Of a stretch of DNA of 64,000 nucleotides, positions 27,771 through 34,686 are shown piece after piece. The position numbers and the translations under genes were made by a program. The notes beneath the pieces are model-generated. The model was not told the origin of the DNA. It saw only the letters and a list, made by a program, of their open reading frames with translations, and searched no databases. This DNA comes from an uncultured Thermoanaerobaculia bacterium (lineage in GTDB: Bacteria > Acidobacteriota > Thermoanaerobaculia > Multivoradales > Multivoraceae). Numbering within the stretch: the stretch's first letter is position 1; the number at the start of each line of letters is the position of its first letter. The stretch covers positions 310,001 to 374,000 of the forward strand of contig CATOTG010000007.1 of the NCBI GenBank assembly GCA_951813015.1. The letters run 5' to 3'.

Positions 27771-28200
27771 CCGTGTCGCCGCCGAGCACGGCGTGAGCGA
27801 ACGGACGGTTTAGCGCTGGCGGCGGCCAGTCGAGCGCGGCGGTTGCCCGATCTACCATGCGGCCTACGCCGAGCGCCGGAAGTTCTGGCGCGCCGACAAC
27901 CGCAGAACGGACGCCCGGCGCTGGCGGCGCGAGTACGTCGAGGCGGACCGCGAGGCCCGCGAAATAGGCGCGTTGCCGCCGACCCCGAAGCGAGCGCCGC
28001 GAGGTCTCCCGTTCGCTCTCGGCTACGACCCTCGGCGCGGCCCTGGTCGCCCGTTCGAGTCGTTCTACGATGAGCGCCGGAACGAATACGGCCCGCGACC
28101 CGACTCTCACCCGCTGGCGGCTTTCCCAGCGGCCCTCGGCGGCCAGAGAGACCGCGCCCTGCGCCCTCGCCGCGAGCGCTACGCCGAGCGCACGCCGTAG
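27768..28200 (+). pseudogene. phage-like HTH protein fragment with in-frame TAG
   Basis: Forward frame reads VARVAAEHGVSERTV, a helix-turn-helix, then TAG at 27811, then continues as RWRRPVERGGCPIYH and AERRKFWRADNRRTDARRW to a stop at 28200. The sequence on both sides of the TAG is consistent with one HTH protein (VSERTV-x-RWRR), so a sense codon, perhaps CAG, became a stop. The 5' end is cut at the helicase fragment. The tail is Arg/Pro-rich. Function unknown; a phage terminase-small-subunit or replication-associated protein is possible. Confidence 0.5.
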
Positions 28201-28589
28201 AGTTCTTCTGCGCCCAAGCGTTCCAGTACGCCAGAGACGCCGCTGAACGCTTCACGCCGTGGCGGTTCGCGGTCGAGGCGGTCGAGGTCGTCGCCGAGGA
28301 TGGCGAGCGCTGCCCGCAACTGGACGGCTGCCGGGATTCCCTCGCCGCCCTTGAGGATGCGCGCTACGGTCGCCCCGGCGTCCGCTTTGAGCGCCCGGAG
28401 GCTGCGCCGATGTTCGAGCGCCGCATCATCGGCGGCAACCCGGATGAGCGCCGCGAAGTGTTCTTCGCGCTGCCACCTGCTGACGGTCGAGGCGCTGACG
28501 CCGGCAGCCTCGGCGGCTTCGGCGACGGTTGCGCCCTCGCCGAGCGCGAGCGCTGCGGCGGAGTGTTTGCCGTCGAGCGCCTTCGCCAT
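28179..28589 (-). CDS. helix-turn-helix protein, phage-like
   Basis: 136 aa from ATG 28589. An HTH at about residues 18-40 (ATVAEAAEAAGVSASTVSRW) is followed by long helices (AALEHRRSLRALKADAGATV) with the layout of phage/plasmid small DNA-binding proteins such as terminase small subunits. No enzyme motif. Its 3' end overlaps by 22 bases the convergent pseudogene. It is probably part of a degraded prophage or satellite segment within the island. Confidence 0.62.
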   Translation of the reverse strand: MAKALDGKHSAAALALGEGATVAEAAEAAGVSASTVSRWQREEHFAALIRVAADDAALEHRRSLRALKADAGATVARILKGGEGIPAAVQLRAALAILGDDLDRLDREPPRREAFSGVSGVLERLGAEELYGVRSA

Positions 28590-28729
28590 GCGCGGGATCC
28601 TACGCCGCCCCGCGCCCCGAGGCGCTGGCCGGCCCTTCCTGCCCCGCGTGCGGCAGGCAGGACGCGCAGCGCGACCAGTGCGAAACCTGCGCATGGATCG
28701 CCGCCAGGGAACGCGCCGCGAGCGGCTGA
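28529..28729 (+). CDS. possible small zinc-ribbon protein
   Basis: A 66-codon frame (start uncertain, TTG 28529 or CTG 28625) ends with CPACGRQDAQRDQCETCAW, a neat Cx2C-x9-Cx2C zinc ribbon, and IAARERAASG. The first part overlaps the divergent HTH gene start and is unlikely to be protein. Only the last about 35 codons look genuine, so it may be the tail of a lost gene. Confidence 0.4.
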   Translation: MRPRRARALRRSVCRRAPSPCAGSYAAPRPEALAGPSCPACGRQDAQRDQCETCAWIAARERAASG

Positions 28730-28870
28730 GCGCCCGTTCCCGCGCCGTTCCCGGCCCGGACGGTTGAGCTACCCGGCGGCCCGTCTCGGCGGCTTCCTGC
28801 GCGTCTCTCGCGGTCTGGCGGCGGGTTCAAGTGGCCCGCTACGGAGGCAGACGGAATCCCGGAAGGGAGA

Positions 28871-29007
28871 CGTTGAATCACAGCCTACGCGGGTTCGAGT
28901 CGCGGACCGTAGCGGACCGTGCGCGAAGGTATCAGCGCGTTGGCCGACCGCTTGCCCTGCGGAGCCTGTCTGCTACGGTAGTATCGTTGAATCACAGTCT
29001 ACGGCGG
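28871..29007. repeat. two direct copies of a 16-bp motif with tRNA-like T-arm sequence
   Basis: CGTTGAATCACAG(C/T)CTACG occurs at 28871-28889 and 28985-29003, 114 bases apart. After the first copy comes GGGTTCGAGTC, which resembles the T-loop of a tRNA, but no full cloverleaf is present. Further CTACGG hexamers lie at about 28843, 28973 and 29063. No gene is seen between 28730 and 29093. Could be an attachment-site scar or an iteron-like region. Confidence 0.5.
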
Positions 29008-29102
29008 GGGACGTTCGCGGATGGGCGGCTGAACGGGGGGCTGTAGCGCCTACAACGGGAGGCTACGGAATGAGGGAGACACTTTGAGGCGCACTGTCGA
29101 GC

Positions 29103-29465
29103 GTGCTGTTCTTCGCGCTGCTGATCGGAGGCTCGCCGACGATGGCGGCTGCGGATCAGCCGACGTCAGTTGTGTCGGCACACATGAGCCCCGAGGCTTG
29201 CAACGGCGCTGGAGGAATCTGGGCGTATCCGACGCAGGGGAACCCGAACGGATGGTGCAGCTTTGACGGCAACGACTGGGACATGGATACTTGGTGCGAC
29301 GACCTGCTCACGTTGGCAACGGGCCTGGGATTCGACGCTGGCCTGTTCCTTGGTGGGAGCTGGGTAATGAAAAACCCGATTCTCGGGTATATCGGGATCG
29401 GTATAGGAGCCGAGGCGGCCGGGATCGGTTTGGTGCAGTTTTGGGAGTGCACCCTAGGAGGGTAA
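29103..29465 (+). CDS. small exported Cys-bearing protein
   Basis: 120 aa from GTG 29103 (LFFALLIGGSPTMAAADQ signal-like start). Mature part contains EACNGAGGIWAYP, GWCSFDGNDWDMDTWCDDLL and a Gly-rich hydrophobic segment LGYIGIGIGAEAAGIGLV, ending FWECTLGG. In the same frame, 11 codons upstream, ATG-AGG-GAG-ACA-CTT-TGA (29070-29087) precedes it after GGGAGG; ignoring the TGA gives MRETL-x-GALSSVLFFALLIGG, an ideal signal peptide. Either the gene was inactivated by a stop or it re-starts at GTG. A membrane-active peptide such as a bacteriocin is a guess from size, Cys and Gly-rich helix. Confidence 0.55.
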   Translation: MLFFALLIGGSPTMAAADQPTSVVSAHMSPEACNGAGGIWAYPTQGNPNGWCSFDGNDWDMDTWCDDLLTLATGLGFDAGLFLGGSWVMKNPILGYIGIGIGAEAAGIGLVQFWECTLGG

Positions 29466-29468
29466 CGC

Positions 29469-29624
29469 TTGCTCATCAGAGGCCCGAGTACAGGCCACCG
29501 CTCCGAGTGGGTACGCGGCGCGGTTCAGCGCTTCAGCTTTCTACAGAAAGAAGCAGGACCTGTTGCCAGGCTTGTCCTGGCGCTGCTGTTCGGGGGGGTG
29601 TTGGCGGCTCTGATACTGGTATGA
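29469..29624 (+). CDS. 51-aa single-pass membrane protein
   Basis: TTG start four bases after the preceding stop. A basic, polar N-terminal half (GHRSEWVRGAVQRFSFLQK) is followed by one transmembrane helix (VARLVLALLFGGVLAALILV) at the very C-terminus: a tail-anchored or immunity/holin-like small protein. It is tightly packed with the exported protein gene upstream and overlaps the next small frame (ATGA). No homologue recognised. Confidence 0.5.
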   Translation: MLIRGPSTGHRSEWVRGAVQRFSFLQKEAGPVARLVLALLFGGVLAALILV

Positions 29625-29686
29625 ACCTGCTGCTGCCGCTGCTGCTCGCCGCGCTGATCGCCTGCTTGAGAAGGTGGGCTTGCTGA
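29621..29686 (+). CDS. 21-aa hydrophobic mini-ORF
   Basis: ATG overlaps the stop of the 51-aa frame. Encodes NLLLPLLLAALIACLRRWAC and stop: a single short hydrophobic helix with a basic end, resembling type I toxin or leader peptides in size. Translation is plausible by coupling, but at this length a chance frame cannot be excluded. Confidence 0.3.
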   Translation: MNLLLPLLLAALIACLRRWAC

Positions 29687-29729
29687 CCCGGCAGAACGCC
29701 CAACTGATGCGGCGCATTGAAGAACCCAC

Positions 29730-29954
29730 GTGCGGCCTCGACACCCGAAGAAGGAGGTCGAAGCCGCACTGGCTGAAGCGGAGGATGCAGGCTGGACCGT
29801 GACTCTGAGCCCACGTGGCCACTCCTGGGGCGTGATGAGATGCGGTGCAGCAAACCGTTCGGGTTGCCAAGCCTGGATCGCATCCACGCCCAAGAACCGC
29901 GGCAACCATGCCAAACGCCTTCGGCGAAAAGTCAGGCGCTGCCCCCACAAGTGA
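29730..29954 (+). CDS. HicA-like small RNase-fold protein
   Basis: 74 aa from GTG 29730. KEVEAALAEAEDAGWTVTLSPRGHSWGVM has the HicA double-stranded-RNA-binding layout with the Gly-His-Ser active-site-like turn (GHSWG; quoted as two overlapping parts), followed by CGAANRSGCQAW and a conserved ending STPKNRGNHAKRLRR. Proteins with this ending occur widely beside a partner like the next gene. By analogy it is an mRNA-cleaving toxin. It is 26 bases from the downstream partner. Confidence 0.7.
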   Translation: MRPRHPKKEVEAALAEAEDAGWTVTLSPRGHSWGVMRCGAANRSGCQAWIASTPKNRGNHAKRLRRKVRRCPHK

Positions 29955-29980
29955 ACCACCGGAACCAGGAGGACAAGCCG

Positions 29981-30544
29981 ATGCCGAACCAGCAGTTCAC
30001 TCTGATCGTCGAAGGCGCCGATTTACGGTCCAGAACCGTGTTCGACGCCCTCTTCGAAGCCGGCTGCGACGATGCCACGATCGGGAGTGTCGACGACACC
30101 CACTACATCGACTTCGACCGCGAAGCAGCCGGCTTGGGCGAAGCGATCCTCTCCGCAGTCAGGGACGTTAAGAAAGTGGAGGGCCTTCGAGTCACACGCG
30201 TCGTGGATGTCGGCCCAAACCTCCCGGCGGCCATCGGACCCCGAACGGGATGTGCCGGCGAGAACGCCGGGCTGTTCTTCACTGCCCCGCCCCATACCGC
30301 GTGGCCCCCCTTCACCGGGGACGGACTCCCGCAGCCGCAACGCCATTCGGCGCTGTTCCGCCTTCGCACACCGCTCCCCTCCCAGGACAGGGCGAGAATG
30401 GCGGCAAGCGGTCACGTTCTGCACGCCGTGAACGCCTATCTGGACCGCACAGTCCCCGTGTCCCGGGCCCCCTCCGACCCGGCGGCCTTACCGTCGACCG
30501 TTGGCCGGCCTCCGCTGACGATGGTGGCTCTGCCGAGTAGTTGA
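29981..30544 (+). CDS. antitoxin-like partner with degraded C-terminus
   Basis: 187 aa; ATG preceded by AGGAGGA. Residues 1-75 (FTLIVEGADLRSRTVFDALFEAGCDDATIG with HYIDFDREAAGLGEAILSAV) are the conserved partner domain that accompanies these HicA-like proteins. In relatives, by recollection, the C-terminal part is an HTH reading like DIA.RTG.TRENV. Here only PRTGCAGENAGLFFT and HAVNAYLDRT resemble it and the interior is Pro-rich, as if shifted out of frame by small indels. The protein may therefore neutralise but no longer repress. The stop overlaps the long frame of the HNH gene. Confidence 0.6.
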   Translation: MPNQQFTLIVEGADLRSRTVFDALFEAGCDDATIGSVDDTHYIDFDREAAGLGEAILSAVRDVKKVEGLRVTRVVDVGPNLPAAIGPRTGCAGENAGLFFTAPPHTAWPPFTGDGLPQPQRHSALFRLRTPLPSQDRARMAASGHVLHAVNAYLDRTVPVSRAPSDPAALPSTVGRPPLTMVALPSS

Positions 30545-30612
30545 GAGTCGCTCATCCGCCTAGGCCCCCTGAAGTCCCGGGTCCGTCCGGCCAACCAAGC
30601 GTCACCCCAGAA

Positions 30613-33600
30613 ATGAAGCGCCCGTCTCACAAGACTGAGAAGGCACTCTTCGCCCGAAGCGGGGATCAGTGTGCAAATCCAGGATGCCAGCGACGCCTCA
30701 CGGATGGGGCAGAACCTGGCGAGCCGACGACGGTCGTTGGCGAAGTGTGCCACATACACGGGAAGAGTCCCGGGAGCGCTCGGTGGAATCAGGAACTCAC
30801 CCCGGAACACATCCACGCCCCCTCCAACCTGATAGTTCTATGTCGAAATTGTCACAAGATCGTGGACGACCGGCCCGCGACCTATACGGCTGAGTGCCTG
30901 CGAGAATGGAAGAGAAGGCACGAGGACAACATCCCAGCGACCGCAGTGGAGTCGATCAGCCCCACTTCCTACACAGCCCCTACGCTACCCTTCCCCACTT
31001 CAATCGTGGATCAGGAGGTCGAGAAGACTCTCAAGATCATTAGACGGGGCCGGTTCATCGACGGCTTTGACGCGCCCCAACGCTGTCTCCAGTTCGGCAC
31101 AGCCTTGACGGCTGGCGAGTACGCGGGCGCTACCGCCGCCGTGCGTGCCCGCGCACTGGCTTGGTGCGCCCGGCTCCTCCGGACGGACGAGTTGAAGGCC
31201 GCCAAAGAGTTTCTCCAACACGCGAAGAGTCTAGGCGCTCCCGAGGAAGTCAAGATCGCCGCAGCCCTGATCAGGTCGCACGAGGGCGATCATCGCACAG
31301 CCCTCGGCGCTCTCGCCGATCTCGACTCTCCTATGGCGCGGTCGGCTTCTCTCATAGTGGCCGCGGATCAGAGCGAACCACGGGGAGCCATTGAATGGGC
31401 AAGGAACGCCGGGATCCGGGCTACAGACCTGGACTCGGACGGCAAGACCTTCCTTCTCGCCTGGCTTCTTGAGTTTGGTGAATGGGATTCAGCTTCGTGT
31501 GTACTCGATTCCATTGCCGCTGATGGCTGTGAAGAGGAACTCGCGCTCAGTCACCTCGCTGGAGTAACAGCATTACTTCGCACTGTACCGGTCGAAGTCC
31601 GACACACCGTTCGCACCCAAGTGCCACTCTTCACGGCTGGATTTCTTGCCTCGGATCACTCCGCTGTGCGCTCCCGGCGATTCGCCGGACGACGCTTCCG
31701 AGCGGCAGCCAGCGCAGCGCGGCGCCTCGGCTGCGCCACCGCCGCAGACCTTTCCGAGGAGTACGCCCTGTGGCTTGACCTCCTGGATCCTCAGCGCCGC
31801 GACGCGGCCGGTCTGGAGTTGAAGAGGATGCTCCAGAATCCCGCACAGCACCTTCGTCTAGTCCACTTGGCAGTTCAGTTTGACGTCGAGTTCGACCTGG
31901 AAGAGACCAATCAGGCGATCCGACGGGAAGTAGCCAAGCGCGGAGAAACCACTCCCTCCGCAGCCGCGGCCCGGTTAGCCCTTGCCCGTGCACAAGGCGC
32001 ACCAGGCGCCGTTGCCGACTACATGGCCCAACACCGAGAGGAGTTCGCCGGTCCTTCGGCTCAGCTAGCCCTCCTTATGGAGGCCGATGCGCTCGCACAG
32101 GCGGGGCGTGTTCAGCTGGCTAGAAGCCGTCTCGATCAGCTTTCCGAAGATGGCCTCTCCCCGACCGAGGCGGAACGTCTTCGCGCGGTGGTCGACTCGG
32201 TTGAAAGCCAGAACGGGACACCGTCAGCGAAGCAGTGGTTCGAGAAGACCGGCTCTCTGCCCGATCTCCTGGGGCTCGTCGCAGACCTTTCCGCCATGGG
32301 GAACTCCGCCGAGCTCCGGCACTACCGCGAGATCCTCTTTGAACGAACTCGCTCGCTGGAACACGCCGAGAGCTTCGCCATGGTTCTCGCCGAGGCCAGG
32401 GAGTACAACCGTCTGGCGGAGTTTCTGATCACCAACCCCGAGCTTGTAGAGCAGTCCGGCCGTCTGAAGCTGTGCTTCTGCTGGTCCCAGTTTTACCAAG
32501 GTTCACTGCTCGAAGCCAGGGACCGTCTTCAAGCCCTTTCCGACCTGCGGGCAGACCCCAACTACCGACATCTCGAGGTCCAGTTGGCGATTCACAGCGG
32601 CGACTGGGAATCGCTGTCCACGATCGTAGAGTCGGAGTTTCAGGCCCGCGAGGACAGGGACTGGCAGGACTTGGCGGCCGCAGCCCGCTTGGCTGCCGGA
32701 CTGGGCCTGCCGCGAGCGAAGGAGTTGGCTTTCGCTGCTGCGGACAAGGCGCAAGACAACCCCGACGCTCTTGCGGGGATCCACCTGTTGGCGGTCCACG
32801 CCGGCTGGGACGACGAACCTCAGGTCACAGAATGGCTCAATCGCGCAGCCACCCTCTCGGGCGACGACGGCCCCTTCCGGAGAATGAGCCTTCCGACTCT
32901 CGTTAGCGAGTGGCCGAAGTGGCAGGAGCGGCGGACGGATCTCCTCAGACAACTGGAACGCGGAGAGATACCGACCTTCCTCGCAGCCAGTGTCCTGAAT
33001 CGCCCACTCTCGGACCTGATGCTTCTGCCGGCAATCGCCAACCGCTCGGAGACCGACCCACGACGACGGCGCCCTGTGGCTGCATACAGCGGCAAGCGGC
33101 CTCGGGTGCACTGCGACCCGTGCGGACGGGCGGCGTTCGATGCGGCCGCGCTACTTTCGCTCGGCCTGCTGAATCTCCTTGACGAAGCCCTCGACGCCTT
33201 CAACGTGGTTCATCTTCCGCATTCGACTCTGGCTTGGCTCTTCGAGGAGAAGCGGAACGTGTCCTTTCACCAGCCGAGGCTCGTCCGCGAGGCCAGGCAG
33301 ATCAGGCGCCTACTGTCAACGGGACGAATCTCGGTACTTGAGCCTAAGCCGCAGGTTGACGGCAAGCTAGCGTCTCAGGTCGGCAGTGAACTCGCCACGC
33401 TGATCGCAGAAGCCGAAGCGAGGCGGGGTAGCGCCGAACCTTGCTTCGTCGTTCGACCTTTTCCGGTTTATCACATCGACTCCTTGATGGAAGAGGAGGT
33501 CAACCTCACACGACACGAGGCATTGCTTAGCAGCTGCCAAGCTGTTATCGACAGCCTCCGAGCATACAGCGTTCTGACCGACGAGCAGCACCGGGCAGCC

Positions 33601-34686
33601 AGCTGGCATCTGGGGCGAAGCGAACAACCCTGGCCGGAACAACCCGATGTTTCCGCCCCGGCAACCCTTTATCTCGATGGCCTGGCCACGACGTACTTGC
33701 TCCAGCTCAATGTTCTGGACGTCCTCGCTGATGCCGGTTTCACCGTCTTCGTGGCGCCGTCAACGGCCTCGGAAGCGGACAATCTTCTCGCTTACGACGA
33801 GCTTACCGGGGAGGTTGGCCAGATTCTCGAGAAGGTTCGGAAGGCCGTGAGCACACGAATCGCCGATGGACGTATTCAAGTCGGTCCAGTTGGACTCGCA
33901 GCGCCACCCGAACGCCCAGGCCCGGCACACCCCACGATGGACTTGTTCACGCTTACGGACCGATGTGACGTCGTCGTCACCGACGAACGCTTCATCAATC
34001 GTCACCCCCACCTTGGCGACCAGGACCAGGCCGTGCCAACTGTCTCGACCCTCGACCTTCTCGACATGCTGATTTCGTCAGGGACGATCACGGCCGCTGA
34101 CAGACTGACGCACAGAACGCGGCTTCGCAGATTCGGCTATCTTTTTGTCCCGGTCGAAGAAGAGGAGCTACTCGGGCACCTGACGAACTCGGCAGTGAGA
34201 AACGGTCAGGTAAACGAACGACCAGGCCTGAGAGCCGTGCGGGAGAACTTGCTCGTCGCCCGCATGGGGGAGCAACTGCAACTCCCCGACGAATCGCAGT
34301 GGCTTGCGGACACGATCGGCGCGTTCGTCTCTGCCTTGAGAGGCTTGTGGCTGAGTGATCCCGATGTCCCGGATGCGCAAGTGCGGTCGGACTGGATCCT
34401 GCTTCAGATCGACGTTCGTGGCTGGACTCACCGACTTTCCGCGGACGCCGCGGGCCGAAGTATCGAGAGCGACCGGGCGGAGCAACTCGTACGCCTCCTT
34501 TTGCCGCATCCCGATCTGACGCCTACCGTCAGGGAGCCCTACTGGGACTGGGTCGAGACCCGGCTTCTGCGGCCCATTCAGGAAACGGAGCCCGCTCTCT
34601 ACTCCCGGCTTGCGGAGAGGTTCCTGCTCACCGTCTCGCGAGTGGCCGACGACGCCGCGGGAACGATGGACCTGGCCGATGAGTAG
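30613..34686 (+). CDS. HNH-helical repeat-PIN-like conflict protein
   Basis: 1357 aa. The ATG at 30613 starts just before the domain; a TTG 24 codons upstream gives no sensible N-terminus. Residues 20-85 form an HNH nuclease: zinc Cys C20xxxxC25 and C77xxC80, with VCHIHG (His47/49), Asn72 and His81. Residues about 150-800 are alpha-helical TPR-like repeats (AARLALARAQGAPGAVADYM, LARSRLDQLSEDGLSPTEAE). Two PIN-like units follow: FDAAALLSLGLLNLL near 842 and LYLDGLATTYLLQ near 1018 with VVVTDERFINRHPHL near 1120. The last part resembles TPR-GreAB-C-PIN-type conflict proteins (inference). Codons are less GC-biased than the flanks. It overlaps the partner gene by eight bases. Confidence 0.77.
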   Translation: MKRPSHKTEKALFARSGDQCANPGCQRRLTDGAEPGEPTTVVGEVCHIHGKSPGSARWNQELTPEHIHAPSNLIVLCRNCHKIVDDRPATYTAECLREWKRRHEDNIPATAVESISPTSYTAPTLPFPTSIVDQEVEKTLKIIRRGRFIDGFDAPQRCLQFGTALTAGEYAGATAAVRARALAWCARLLRTDELKAAKEFLQHAKSLGAPEEVKIAAALIRSHEGDHRTALGALADLDSPMARSASLIVAADQSEPRGAIEWARNAGIRATDLDSDGKTFLLAWLLEFGEWDSASCVLDSIAADGCEEELALSHLAGVTALLRTVPVEVRHTVRTQVPLFTAGFLASDHSAVRSRRFAGRRFRAAASAARRLGCATAADLSEEYALWLDLLDPQRRDAAGLELKRMLQNPAQHLRLVHLAVQFDVEFDLEETNQAIRREVAKRGETTPSAAAARLALARAQGAPGAVADYMAQHREEFAGPSAQLALLMEADALAQAGRVQLARSRLDQLSEDGLSPTEAERLRAVVDSVESQNGTPSAKQWFEKTGSLPDLLGLVADLSAMGNSAELRHYREILFERTRSLEHAESFAMVLAEAREYNRLAEFLITNPELVEQSGRLKLCFCWSQFYQGSLLEARDRLQALSDLRADPNYRHLEVQLAIHSGDWESLSTIVESEFQAREDRDWQDLAAAARLAAGLGLPRAKELAFAAADKAQDNPDALAGIHLLAVHAGWDDEPQVTEWLNRAATLSGDDGPFRRMSLPTLVSEWPKWQERRTDLLRQLERGEIPTFLAASVLNRPLSDLMLLPAIANRSETDPRRRRPVAAYSGKRPRVHCDPCGRAAFDAAALLSLGLLNLLDEALDAFNVVHLPHSTLAWLFEEKRNVSFHQPRLVREARQIRRLLSTGRISVLEPKPQVDGKLASQVGSELATLIAEAEARRGSAEPCFVVRPFPVYHIDSLMEEEVNLTRHEALLSSCQAVIDSLRAYSVLTDEQHRAASWHLGRSEQPWPEQPDVSAPATLYLDGLATTYLLQLNVLDVLADAGFTVFVAPSTASEADNLLAYDELTGEVGQILEKVRKAVSTRIADGRIQVGPVGLAAPPERPGPAHPTMDLFTLTDRCDVVVTDERFINRHPHLGDQDQAVPTVSTLDLLDMLISSGTITAADRLTHRTRLRRFGYLFVPVEEEELLGHLTNSAVRNGQVNERPGLRAVRENLLVARMGEQLQLPDESQWLADTIGAFVSALRGLWLSDPDVPDAQVRSDWILLQIDVRGWTHRLSADAAGRSIESDRAEQLVRLLLPHPDLTPTVREPYWDWVETRLLRPIQETEPALYSRLAERFLLTVSRVADDAAGTMDLADE

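Noticed and set aside
28865..28910. tRNA gene suggested by GGGTTCGAGTC
   Set aside because: No acceptor, D-arm or anticodon stem could be paired around it; only a T-arm-like string is present.
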